Assembly (NCBI GenBank): GCA_002505805.1
Contig: DAWB01000042.1
Coordinates: 2,495 to 8,711 of the forward strand
Direction of reading: 5' to 3'
DNA from: Methanosaeta sp. UBA80
GTDB taxonomy: Archaea; Halobacteriota; Methanosarcinia; Methanotrichales; Methanotrichaceae
DNA length: 6,217 nt
The notes under the pieces are model-generated. The model was not told the origin of the DNA and did not search any database. It worked only from the letters and a program-made list of their open reading frames with translations. The position numbers and the translations under genes are program-made. Shown piece after piece: positions 1 to 5,463 of this stretch. Every line of letters starts with the position of its first letter. The stretch's first letter is position 1.

Positions 1-504
1 CTTGATGTTCTCCAGGTCCACCCCCGAGTCCGGCTCGTCCAGCATCACAAAATCAGGCTGCTGGGCCAGTAGCTGCACCATCTCCGATCTCTTGACCTCG
101 CCCCCGGAGAATCCCCGGTTGACGTCCCTGTCAGCAAAGGCCTCAAAGTCCATCCGGCGCAGAATTGCGGCTGCATCCGCGTGGGGATTGATGATCTTGA
201 TCAGCTCCTTGAGCCTCAGCCCGCGCAGAGCCGGCGGGCGCTGAAAGGCCATCCCTATTCCCAGGCGCGCTCTGCCGTCCATGGACATGTGGGTGATATC
301 CGTCCCCTTGAAGATGATCCTCCCCGCATCCACAGTATAGCGGGGTATTCCTGCTATGACATTAAGCAGGGTGGTCTTGCCCGTTCCATTGGGCCCGAAT
401 AGGGCGTGTGTCTCGCCCCGGTTGATCCTCAGATTAAAGCGCTTTAAAACCTGTTTGCTGCCGATGCTCACCGACAAGTCTTCAATCTCCAGCAGACGCC
501 TCAC
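1..504 (-). CDS. sufC: SufC-type Fe-S cluster assembly ATPase (3' end cut by window edge)
   Basis: This is the ATPase subunit of the SUF iron-sulfur cluster assembly complex, which in archaea works with SufB/SufD-type scaffold proteins in the cytoplasm and energises cluster building on the scaffold. The 168 codons seen start RRLLEIEDLSVSIGSKQVLK. They contain Walker A GPNGTGKTT (about residues 38-46), a Q-loop in GMAFQRPPALRG, the ABC signature FSGGEVKRSEM and Walker B with D-loop FVMLDEPDSGVDLENIK, the last being typical of SufC rather than transporter ATPases. The family is about 240-250 residues, so roughly the last 75-80 are outside the window. The start is uncertain. GTG at 502-504 overlaps the Shine-Dalgarno-like GGAGGTGA, so a start at one of the two CTG codons (490-495), giving a protein beginning xLEIEDLSV, is possible. 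A sufB-like partner is expected just beyond the left edge. It shares its strand with the two upstream genes but has its own likely promoter. Confidence 0.93.
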   Translation of the reverse strand, partial: MRRLLEIEDLSVSIGSKQVLKRFNLRINRGETHALFGPNGTGKTTLLNVIAGIPRYTVDAGRIIFKGTDITHMSMDGRARLGIGMAFQRPPALRGLRLKELIKIINPHADAAAILRRMDFEAFADRDVNRGFSGGEVKRSEMVQLLAQQPDFVMLDEPDSGVDLENIK

Positions 505-535
505 CTCCAATCTGAGAGGATGTCTGCCTCCAGAA

Positions 536-548
536 GATATAATATTAC
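536..548 (-). promoter_or_regulatory. Likely TATA-box promoter of sufC
   Basis: On the minus strand this reads GTAATATTATATC, an archaeal TATA-like element preceded by a purine-rich stretch (GGAGAGGG) that could serve as the BRE. Its centre lies about 40 bases upstream of the sufC GTG, so transcription would begin near 515 and give a short leader that includes the GGAGG ribosome-binding site. It suggests that sufC can be transcribed separately from the lysA pair upstream. This is a motif reading only. Confidence 0.4.
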
Positions 549-592
549 CCCTCTCCTAAGCCCAATGCTATCTGGCTGCCCCAAGAAAGGGA

Positions 593-1165
593 TCAATCCA
601 GCCCTTCCTTGAGCTGATCCAGGAGACAAGAGAGGCCGGCATAAGCCAGGACGATCTTTCCCGCTGCCGTATCTTTGCATCCCAGAAGCTCGCACAGCTC
701 CACATCGAAGGCCTGCAGATCCTGCGCCTCAATTCCCCTCTTTTTAAGGTATTGGTGCCCCCAGGGCCCGGCTACAATGTATTTGTTGAGCGGATCGGAG
801 CTGGATACATAGTGCTCCAGCAATGCCCTTTCCGGATGCTCCAGCCGGTCGAAGCTTCTTTCCAGGGCAATAGCCCTCTTCTCCTCATCGCTCTTGCTGG
901 CCAGGCGGGGACGGAAGACTAGGCTCTCCAGAGCCTGAACCAGGGCCGCATCCAGATTCAGATGGGCAAAGCGGATGAAATTGTTTCGGGCCCTGGCATC
1001 TCTGCTTTTGGCAGCAGACTGAGCATAAACCAGGATCTTGTCTATTCTGGCGGAAAAGTCGCCCTGGCGCAAGGGCATGAGAATGCGGCTCAGATTAAAG
1101 GCCGCCTCGGCGCTCTCTTCTGCAGAGGGATTATTCTTCCTCTCTGCCCCTGGACCAGTGGTCAT
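593..1165 (-). CDS. Uncharacterised 190-residue soluble protein in lysA operon
   Basis: I do not recognise this protein and assign no function. It begins MTTGPGAERKNNPSAEESAE, a polar, probably flexible N-terminus. From about residue 20 it is a mostly helical, charged sequence with no signal peptide and no membrane segment, for example the stretch ESLVFRPRLASKSDEEKRA in the middle and AGKIVLAYAGLSCLLDQLKE near the end. It has only two cysteines, both in the C-terminal part and not arranged as a metal site. The ATG is well supported by the ribosome-binding site AGGAGGTG at 1174-1181, eight bases upstream. It starts 22 bases after the lysA stop codon on the same strand, so the two are very probably co-transcribed. 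Co-transcription alone does not show a lysine-related role. Its composition matches the neighbouring housekeeping genes, so it is not obviously imported. Confidence 0.8.
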   Translation of the reverse strand: MTTGPGAERKNNPSAEESAEAAFNLSRILMPLRQGDFSARIDKILVYAQSAAKSRDARARNNFIRFAHLNLDAALVQALESLVFRPRLASKSDEEKRAIALERSFDRLEHPERALLEHYVSSSDPLNKYIVAGPWGHQYLKKRGIEAQDLQAFDVELCELLGCKDTAAGKIVLAYAGLSCLLDQLKEGLD

Positions 1166-1173
1166 AAAGCCAG

Positions 1174-1181
1174 CACCTCCT
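1174..1181 (-). promoter_or_regulatory. Strong Shine-Dalgarno site of the 190-residue gene
   Basis: The minus strand reads AGGAGGTG with eight bases to the ATG at 1163-1165. It lies in the 22-base gap after the lysA stop and fixes the start of the downstream gene. A strong internal ribosome-binding site in so short a gap is what a co-transcribed second gene would have. Confidence 0.7.
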
Positions 1182-1187
1182 GCTCCC

Positions 1188-2471
1188 TCAGAACATCAGC
1201 CGGGGCAGAATCCTCTGCCCGGCCAGAAGGCTGCTGGCATCCTCTCTGCTGCGGATGACATCGGTACTGCTGCCGGCGACCAGCACCTCCGCCGGACGGG
1301 GCTGGCCGTTGTACTGGGAGGCCATGGAAAAGCCATAGGCTCCCGCATCCAGGAAAGCCAGTATATCCCCTCTCTGGAGAAGGGGGAGCCTGCGCTCCTT
1401 GGCCAGGATATCGCCGGTCTCGCAGATGGGGCCCACCACAGTATAAGTCTCCGCTTCCGGCTCCTCGGCGTGGCCGGCCGCCAGAACATGGTGGTAGGAG
1501 TCATAGAGCATGGGCCGGGCCAGGACATTGAAGCCGGCATCCACAGCAGCGAAGTTGAGATGAGCTTTCTTGACCACATTGACTTTGGTGAGCATTATGG
1601 TGCTGTCGGCCACGATGCTTCTTCCCGGCTCCAGGATCAGCTGGGGGGATATGCCCTGGTCCCGGCAGCGGCTCTCGAAAATTGGCAGCACTGCGGAAGC
1701 CAGGTCGGCAGGGGTTGGCGCCGGGCTATCTGGATGGTACTGGATGCCCAGGCCCCCGCCCAGGTCGATCCTCTCAATGCTGCCGCCCGCGCCAGCCACA
1801 GACGCAGCAATGTCCATCATCTTGGCCGCCCCCTCGGCGAAGGGGGCAGTGTCCAGAATCTGGGAGCCTATATGGCAGTGCAGGCCTACTGGCCTGACCC
1901 CATCCAGATCCATGGCTCTCTTGTAGGTATCCGCCACCTGCTCGGCGGGAATGCCGAACTTGGAGGAGCGCAGACCGGTGGCGATCTTGGGATGGGTCTG
2001 AGCTGAGACATCGGGATTGACCCGGAATAAGATCTCCGCCTCCCGGCCCAGCCGAGCAGCCGTGCCGGCCAGGAATTCCAGCTCCTCCCGGGAGTCGACG
2101 GACATGCGCACGCCGGCCAGGATGGCCATCTCATGGTCCATCTCGCTCTTGGAGTTGCCGTTGTAGAGGATCTTGTCCCGGGGAATGCCGGCCATGCGCA
2201 CCAGGGAAAGCTCTCCCGGCGAGAAGATATCTGCCCCCATACCCTCCTGGGCGGCGATGCGCAGCAGAGAGAGGCTGCCGTTGGCTTTGACTGCAAAGTA
2301 TTTTTCCGCATCAGGAAAGGCCCGGTGGTAGGCGCGGATGTTCTCCCGCAGTCGGGACTCGGAGGTAACATAAAGAGGCGTGCCGTGCTGCTCTGCCAGA
2401 GAAACGCAGTCCACATCCTCAATGAAGAGATGATTGTGGCGAAGCGTGAGATGGGATTTAGGTCCGAACAT
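1188..2471 (-). CDS. lysA: Diaminopimelate decarboxylase
   Basis: This PLP enzyme decarboxylates meso-diaminopimelate to L-lysine, the last step of the DAP pathway, in the cytoplasm. From the ATG at 2469-2471 it has 427 residues, normal for the family. It has the alanine-racemase-like TIM barrel of fold III followed by a C-terminal beta domain. Visible landmarks: YFAVKANG with the Schiff-base lysine at K62; HCHIGSQ at about 198-204; the glycine-rich phosphate loop GGGLGI at about 238-243; EPGRSIV at about 281-287; CETGD at about 350-354, carrying the catalytic cysteine from the partner subunit of the dimer; and the family signature DAGAYGFSMASQYN at about 375-388. A GTG at 2487-2489 would add six residues (MRSAKT), but it falls within the putative promoter, so the ATG is preferred; the downstream start may be leaderless. 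The unknown gene follows after 22 bases. All expected catalytic residues are present. Confidence 0.97.
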   Translation of the reverse strand: MFGPKSHLTLRHNHLFIEDVDCVSLAEQHGTPLYVTSESRLRENIRAYHRAFPDAEKYFAVKANGSLSLLRIAAQEGMGADIFSPGELSLVRMAGIPRDKILYNGNSKSEMDHEMAILAGVRMSVDSREELEFLAGTAARLGREAEILFRVNPDVSAQTHPKIATGLRSSKFGIPAEQVADTYKRAMDLDGVRPVGLHCHIGSQILDTAPFAEGAAKMMDIAASVAGAGGSIERIDLGGGLGIQYHPDSPAPTPADLASAVLPIFESRCRDQGISPQLILEPGRSIVADSTIMLTKVNVVKKAHLNFAAVDAGFNVLARPMLYDSYHHVLAAGHAEEPEAETYTVVGPICETGDILAKERRLPLLQRGDILAFLDAGAYGFSMASQYNGQPRPAEVLVAGSSTDVIRSREDASSLLAGQRILPRLMF

Positions 2472-2493
2472 AGTTTTAGCTGATCTCACCGGG

Positions 2494-2504
2494 ATTACTA
2501 AATG
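2494..2504 (-). promoter_or_regulatory. Possible TATA element of lysA
   Basis: The minus strand reads ATTTAGTAATC here, a weak TATA-like element centred about 28 bases upstream of the ATG at 2471. That spacing would place the transcription start almost at the ATG, giving a leaderless message and excluding the GTG at 2489 as start. The match to the archaeal consensus is poor, so this is tentative. Confidence 0.3.
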
Positions 2505-2569
2505 GTTTCTGTGAAAAGCGAAAAAGGAGACAGTCTAGCCGGAGGAGAGAGGAATTATCAGGCGGCAGA

Positions 2570-2626
2570 AGCTATAGGTGGGACCGCATCAGTGCTGGAT
2601 AGCGTTGGAGGCTATTGCCTATAGCT
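2570..2626. repeat. Inverted repeat with 9-base arms
   Basis: AGCTATAGG at 2570-2578 is matched exactly by its reverse complement CCTATAGCT at 2618-2626, with 39 bases between them. The arms lie about 100-155 bases upstream of the lysA start. They could form a long-looped stem in RNA or serve as paired protein sites, but nine-base arms at this distance can arise by chance. Confidence 0.35.
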
Positions 2627-2777
2627 AAGCGGATGTGAAAGGCGATTTGGGAAAGACAATTTGGAAAAGCGGGGAAAGAGCAGATATTTTCGCAAAAGAG
2701 AATCGCGATGAGTAATACTGTTTAATGCTGATCAGAGCCAGGCTCAATAATCGCTTTAAAATTCAATCGACGCCCTT

Positions 2778-2975
2778 CTAATCAATGCTGTCGTTGATCT
2801 TCACCTTGTAGCCGTGAGAGGCCAGGTCCTGATTGTCATCCAGGACCTCGTACTCATCGATCTCAATTATCTGGGCCCTGGATCCATGAGCCCTCGGCCA
2901 GAAGCTCTCCTTCAGCGTCTTGCTCAGCAGAAGAGCGCCCACCGCCGTCAACGCAATTCCTGTTAGTATGGCCAT
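2778..2975 (-). CDS. Small single-span membrane protein, 65 residues
   Basis: I do not recognise the family. The protein has a hydrophobic N-terminal segment, residues 2-18 (AILTGIALTAVGALLLS), which reads as one membrane span or uncleaved signal anchor. A basic stretch follows (K19 to about R33), then an acidic tail with IIEIDEYEVLDDNQD and ending KVKINDSID. Such an arrangement would put the short tail on one face of the cytoplasmic membrane, possibly as an anchor or accessory subunit, but that is inference. There is no Shine-Dalgarno sequence before the ATG at 2973-2975. A clear TATA box sits about 31 bases upstream, so the message is probably leaderless or nearly so. That promoter and the coherent membrane-plus-tail composition make a real gene likely despite its size. 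It is separated from the hemB remnant by a terminator-like oligo-T run. Confidence 0.65.
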   Translation of the reverse strand: MAILTGIALTAVGALLLSKTLKESFWPRAHGSRAQIIEIDEYEVLDDNQDLASHGYKVKINDSID

Positions 2976-3000
2976 TTCAAACAGCTATATGCAGGCCTGG

Positions 3001-3012
3001 AGATATATATGT
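3001..3012 (-). promoter_or_regulatory. TATA-box promoter of the small membrane protein
   Basis: The minus strand reads ACATATATATCT, a good archaeal TATA element centred at about 3006, some 31 bases before the ATG at 2975. Transcription would start near 2979, leaving a leader of only a few bases, which agrees with the absence of a ribosome-binding site. An inverted repeat lies directly upstream of it. Confidence 0.55.
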
Positions 3013-3015
3013 ATT

Positions 3016-3042
3016 GATCTTATTGTGCGTTCTTATAAGATC
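3016..3042. repeat. Inverted repeat upstream of a TATA box, operator-like
   Basis: GATCTTAT at 3016-3023 and ATAAGATC at 3035-3042 are exact reverse complements separated by 11 bases. The centre-to-centre distance is 19 bases, about two helical turns, as expected for a dimeric regulator. The element abuts the BRE/TATA region of the small membrane-protein gene, so an activator or repressor site for that gene is plausible. There is no direct evidence for a bound protein. Confidence 0.4.
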
Positions 3043-3087
3043 TACAGAGGACTGTCCCTTTCCCTGCAACAGACTGGAGCAGATGGC

Positions 3088-3096
3088 AAAAAAAAA
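3088..3096 (-). terminator. Oligo-T terminator after the hemB remnant
   Basis: The minus strand has nine consecutive T residues after CTCGC, about 65 bases past the TAG of the hemB remnant at 3161-3163. Runs of T in the non-template strand end archaeal transcription without needing a hairpin. The site would originally have ended hemB transcription and separates it from the small membrane-protein gene. Confidence 0.55.
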
Positions 3097-3160
3097 GCGA
3101 GCCTGAGAATCCAGCCGCACCAGCCGTTAATGTCGGTCGGCCTGCCCAGATTTCGGCCCA

Positions 3161-3700
3161 CTAAAGGCCGGCGAACTCCTTGGCCCAGTAGGTGATGATC
3201 AGATCCGCCCCCGCCCTCTTGATGCAGGTGAGCGACTCCAGAAAGGCCGCCCTCTCATCCAGCCATCCTCTCTCTGCCGCGGCTGCGATCATGGCATACT
3301 TCCCTGAGACCTGATAGGCGGCGGTGGGATTAACAGACATCTCCTTGACCGCCCGCAGGACATCGAGGTATGGTAACGCTGGCTTGACCATTACCATATC
3401 AACACCCACCTCTATGTCCAGCTGCATTTCCCAGAAGGCCTCGGCGAAGTTGGCCGGATTCATCTGGTAGCTCTTGCAGTCGCCCCAGGAGTATCCGGAT
3501 TCCGCCGCCTCCCGGAAAGGGGCCATAAAAGGTGGATGCATGCTTGGCGGCATAGGAGAGATAGGCATATCGATAAAGCCGTCCGTCCAGCACCGCCCGG
3601 ATATCCTGCTCCATATGATCCATCATCCCGCGGGGGCTATGATATCCGCCCCCGCCGCAGCGTGGCTCGATGCCTTCTCGCCCAGCAGGGGCAATTGCTA
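3161..3700 (-). pseudogene. hemB: Truncated, frameshifted hemB remnant (porphobilinogen synthase C-terminal half)
   Basis: HemB condenses two 5-aminolevulinate molecules to porphobilinogen in tetrapyrrole synthesis, which supplies F430, corrinoids and heme. Only the C-terminal part is present, about 180 of the usual 320-335 residues. Read on the minus strand, LPLLGEKASSHAAAGADIIA lies at about 3640-3697. After a one-base loss near 3627 comes [14 protein letters not shown] through [14 protein letters not shown] (to about 3526). After a one-base gain near 3525 comes [20 protein letters not shown] through [11 protein letters not shown] and [10 protein letters not shown], ending at the TAG at 3161. 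Both active-site lysine motifs (SYAAK and MVKPA) remain. The usual GDRKSYQM is GDCKSYQM and the usual VSGEYAM is VSGKYAM, both changes at conserved positions. An in-frame TAG at 3698-3700 and fading similarity upstream mark the left end of homology. It cannot encode a working enzyme. A second hemB begins at the right edge of the window. Confidence 0.88.
3170..3187. repeat. Direct repeat at hemB 3' end, left copy
   Basis: GGCGAACTCCTTGGCCCA here recurs at 6200-6217, offset exactly 3030 bases, in the same orientation. It is the visible edge of a longer hemB duplication: the left copy continues at least to about 3700, while the right copy is cut by the window. The sequences outside the repeat toward lower coordinates (hemB 3' flanks) are not similar, so the duplication stops at the hemB stop codon. 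Confidence 0.75.
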
Positions 3701-3743
3701 TGTTATCGCTTATGCCTACAGCAGTTGGCTAGCGGAGCCAATC

Positions 3744-3755
3744 TTTTTTATATTT
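3744..3755 (+). promoter_or_regulatory. Possible TATA promoter of the GT2 gene
   Basis: The plus strand reads TTTTTTATATTT just right of the hemB remnant, an AT-rich TATA-like element. Transcription would start around 3775-3780, about 20 bases before the ATG at 3799. The message would then include the ribosome-binding site AAGGA at 3788-3792. The TTG at 3754, the longest possible start, overlaps this element and is therefore unlikely. Confidence 0.45.
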
Positions 3756-3798
3756 GAAAGCAGATGAGAAGGCGATCTTAAGCTTGCAAGGATATAAA

Positions 3799-4857
3799 AT
3801 GCCGCATCAAGAGATGACAAGAAATGAATTCCATGAGAAGCCTGAAGAGAGTTTTTCATGCCGAAGGGATTTGGATCTCATTTCAAAGGACCAAGCGATG
3901 CCACTTGTTTCCATCATTGTCGTAAATTGGAACGGCTTGAAACATATAGATGAATGCCTCAAATCCCTTCTAAATCAGATATATTCTAATATGGAAATTA
4001 TTTTAGTTGATAACTGCTCAGAGGACGGATCTGTCGAATTTGTTAGACAGAATTTTTTATCTGTTAAGATAATAATGAACGATGGCAATATGGGTTTTGC
4101 TGCAGCAATGAACCGCGGCTCAGAGGACGGATCTGTCGAATTGATTGCATCGCTCAATCAAAACACTGTTGCAGAGAAGAATTGGCTGAATAAGCTGGTA
4201 GAAGTTATTTTAAGCTCGGAAGATATTGCCGGAGCATCGGGAAAAATCTATTATTTAGATAATAAAGACTCAATATATTGTACCTGGGTCAAGATCAATC
4301 CATTCACTGCCATCCCATATTCCTTTCATGGCCTTGAGGGCAGCTCGAGCGTCGACTATCTTATTGGTTGCGCCATGGTAATCAGGAGAGATGCCATAGA
4401 TGAGATTGGGCTTATTGACGAAGGATACTTCCTCTATTATGAAGACAGCGACTGGTGTGCCAGACTCATCCGAGCAGGCTATAAACTATTTTACGTACCT
4501 GATGCAATTGCCTGGCATGCGGTTTCAGGTTCTTTAAGCAATTCATGTTTTAAATTTTCATATCTGATGCGCAATAGAATTAGATTTATCCTGAAAAATT
4601 TTGATATTAGGTATATCCTTATATTTATAATGCTATTTCCAATAGAAATAGTGATTGATTTAAAAAATGACATTGCTAGAAGTGATCTAAGAGCACCAAG
4701 AATAAGATTCAATGCTATTTTATGGAACATACTAAATATAAGATCCACATATAACGCACGCCGTAGAGACTTGTCCAGAATAGTCAATATAAAATCGTAT
4801 AACCGATCATTGCCTTTGAGATCTTATAAAATCGGATTTTTTGAGAAGTGGACTTGA
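3799..4857 (+). CDS. Family 2 glycosyltransferase (GT-A fold), possibly impaired
   Basis: This should transfer a sugar from a nucleotide donor to a surface-glycan or lipid-linked acceptor at the cytoplasmic face of the membrane; donor and acceptor cannot be read. It resembles rhamnosyltransferase-like GT2 enzymes. From the ATG at 3799 it has 352 residues: GT2 opening SIIVVNWNG (about 38-46), EIILVDNCSEDGSVEF with the first nucleotide-binding Asp (about D71), GFAAAMNRG (about 99-107), GCAMVIRRD (about 190-198) and acceptor-site YYEDSDWCARL (about 213-223). A hydrophobic segment YILIFIMLFPIEIVIDL (about 272-288) may hold it to the membrane. Two oddities: the metal-binding motif usually LNxDT is LNQNT (119-123), and SEDGSVE occurs twice through a 25-base repeat. 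The 3799 start has AAGGA six bases upstream; ATG 3898, just before the domain, also has AAGGA and is an alternative. The DNA is AT-rich unlike its left neighbours. Confidence 0.88.
   Translation: MPHQEMTRNEFHEKPEESFSCRRDLDLISKDQAMPLVSIIVVNWNGLKHIDECLKSLLNQIYSNMEIILVDNCSEDGSVEFVRQNFLSVKIIMNDGNMGFAAAMNRGSEDGSVELIASLNQNTVAEKNWLNKLVEVILSSEDIAGASGKIYYLDNKDSIYCTWVKINPFTAIPYSFHGLEGSSSVDYLIGCAMVIRRDAIDEIGLIDEGYFLYYEDSDWCARLIRAGYKLFYVPDAIAWHAVSGSLSNSCFKFSYLMRNRIRFILKNFDIRYILIFIMLFPIEIVIDLKNDIARSDLRAPRIRFNAILWNILNIRSTYNARRRDLSRIVNIKSYNRSLPLRSYKIGFFEKWT
4016..4040 (+). repeat. 25-base direct repeat inside GT2 gene, copy 1 (native position)
   Basis: These 25 bases run from GCTCAGAGGACGG to TCTGTCGAATT and encode the SEDGSVE part of VDNCSEDGSVEF, which is where GT2 enzymes normally carry VDN-S-DGS. 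This copy is therefore the likely donor. An identical copy lies 102 bases (34 codons) downstream in the same frame. Confidence 0.9.
4118..4142 (+). repeat. 25-base direct repeat inside GT2 gene, copy 2 (patched position)
   Basis: This is identical to 4016-4040 over 25 bases and differs immediately outside on both sides. It encodes SEDGSVE between NRG and LIASLNQNT, where family members have a variable stretch such as IK-x-SKGDY. The spacing between the NxG and the I-A-x-L-N motifs stays normal at eight residues. The segment therefore appears to have replaced the original sequence rather than been inserted. Confidence 0.9.
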
Positions 4858-4940
4858 GAGGCCTATCTCCCTCATGAGCGAAGGAAAATCCTCCCTCCTG
4901 CCTAATAATTCACAATATCCGCAAGTTGAAAGCCATTATT

Positions 4941-4950
4941 CTTATATACT
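4941..4950 (+). promoter_or_regulatory. TATA-box promoter of the GT4-like gene
   Basis: CTTATATACT here is close to the archaeal TATA consensus and is centred about 28 bases before the GTG at 4974. Transcription would start at or within a few bases of that codon, so the message is probably leaderless, in keeping with the lack of a Shine-Dalgarno sequence. It lies in the 116-base gap after the GT2 stop codon, so the second glycosyltransferase gene can be transcribed by itself. Confidence 0.55.
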
Positions 4951-4973
4951 CCCTTATCAAGACCTAATGAAAT

Positions 4974-5414
4974 GTGGATAATGTCAAGATTTTGATGATG
5001 ATGAGGCTGCCAGAACCACCAATTACTGGCGGTGAGATATATTATATAAAATTGCGCAATCACTTGAAGAATCATTTTTCCAGTGTTGAGAATATCTCCT
5101 GGCAGATGAAGCCGTATAAGGGCCCAATCACTTATCTGATGGAATCCATTCTGATGAACTTCACTTTATTGAGACACATCCGAGGCATGGATTCAAAAAC
5201 CATAATATTGGAGGATATGGACGACAGCCAGGATCTATTTATTTTTAATGCCATAACAAGAGCTATCAGGAGGCTTTTGAGAAAGGAGATCTATATAGTG
5301 CCTGTGATTCAACTAAGGGAATCCGATCTGATCAAAAATAGGCTATTGAGAAGTCTCAAGCTTCTGGAAGAGAGCATCTTCTTTCAACTCGTCGGACGGC
5401 ATTGTTGTCAATAG
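4974..5414 (+). CDS. GT4-like glycosyltransferase, N-terminal part (frameshifted)
   Basis: This is the acceptor-binding half of a GT-B fold glycosyltransferase, probably of family GT4. It opens DNVKILMMMRLPEPPITGG, a first beta strand followed by the glycine-rich PPITGGEIYY loop (residues 16-24), and runs through IVPVIQLRESDLIKNRLL and LLEESIFFQL at about 139. There the frame breaks: the native continuation SDGIVVNSRFTCESVKGTLW is found in the +1-shifted frame from 5392. In this frame the protein instead ends VGRHCCQ at a TAG. Removing one base near 5391 restores an uninterrupted protein of about 374 residues up to 6099, a normal length for the family. GTG at 4974 is chosen because it opens the protein at the first strand and fits the TATA box; the ATG at 4972 is in another frame. 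The DNA is very AT-rich (18 GC of 60 bases at 5041-5100). The truncated product alone should be inactive. Confidence 0.8.
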   Translation: MDNVKILMMMRLPEPPITGGEIYYIKLRNHLKNHFSSVENISWQMKPYKGPITYLMESILMNFTLLRHIRGMDSKTIILEDMDDSQDLFIFNAITRAIRRLLRKEIYIVPVIQLRESDLIKNRLLRSLKLLEESIFFQLVGRHCCQ

Positions 5415-5463
5415 CCGGTTTACCTGCGAATCCGTAAAGGGCACGCTCTGGAGAACGGTAGAC

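Larger units (their letters stand above)
2472..2777. other. Gene-free stretch upstream of lysA
   Basis: No coding region, tRNA-like fold or mobile-element end can be supported in these 306 bases. It holds the lysA promoter region at its left end and the untranslated region after the small membrane-protein gene at its right end. It is purine-rich on the plus strand (for example 2517-2553) and contains a 9-base inverted repeat (listed separately) and a short palindrome GAGCCAGGCTC near 2733-2745. No oligo-T terminator run is present on the minus strand after the small gene's stop codon. Confidence 0.5.

Noticed and set aside
501..695. A 64-codon minus-strand frame ending at the sufC start
   Set aside because: It overlaps the 3' end of the 190-residue gene in another frame, has no ribosome-binding site, and its low-complexity, proline- and glycine-rich product looks like a shadow.
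1038..2006. A 322-codon open frame on the plus strand
   Set aside because: It lies wholly antisense to lysA and the 190-residue gene, in GC-rich DNA where long antisense frames arise readily. Its translation shows no family motif, whereas the minus strand encodes an unmistakable LysA.
2570..2640. tRNA or riboswitch (for example a lysine riboswitch) upstream of lysA
   Set aside because: No cloverleaf, anticodon arm or CCA-end pattern can be drawn, and apart from one 9-base inverted repeat there are no stacked helices. The predicted lysA transcription start also lies well downstream of this region.
3743..3760. TTG at 3754 as the start of the GT2 gene
   Set aside because: It would give the longest frame but sits inside the probable TATA element and has no ribosome-binding site. 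ATG 3799 has AAGGA six bases upstream.
3474..3767. Plus-strand open frames of 97 and 73 codons over the hemB remnant
   Set aside because: They are antisense to recognisable hemB sequence and have no family features or promoter spacing.
4016..4142. CRISPR-like repeat pair
   Set aside because: There are only two copies, both inside a coding frame and in phase with it, with no third repeat or leader and no cas gene in view.
4491..4787. A 98-codon minus-strand frame inside the GT2 gene
   Set aside because: It is antisense to the C-terminal part of a clear GT2 protein; its hydrophobic look comes from the AT-rich complementary strand.
5385..5414. Programmed ribosomal frameshift in the GT4-like gene
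   Set aside because: No slippery heptamer or strong downstream structure is apparent, and the GT4 family has no known programmed frameshifting. A mutation or sequencing error is simpler.
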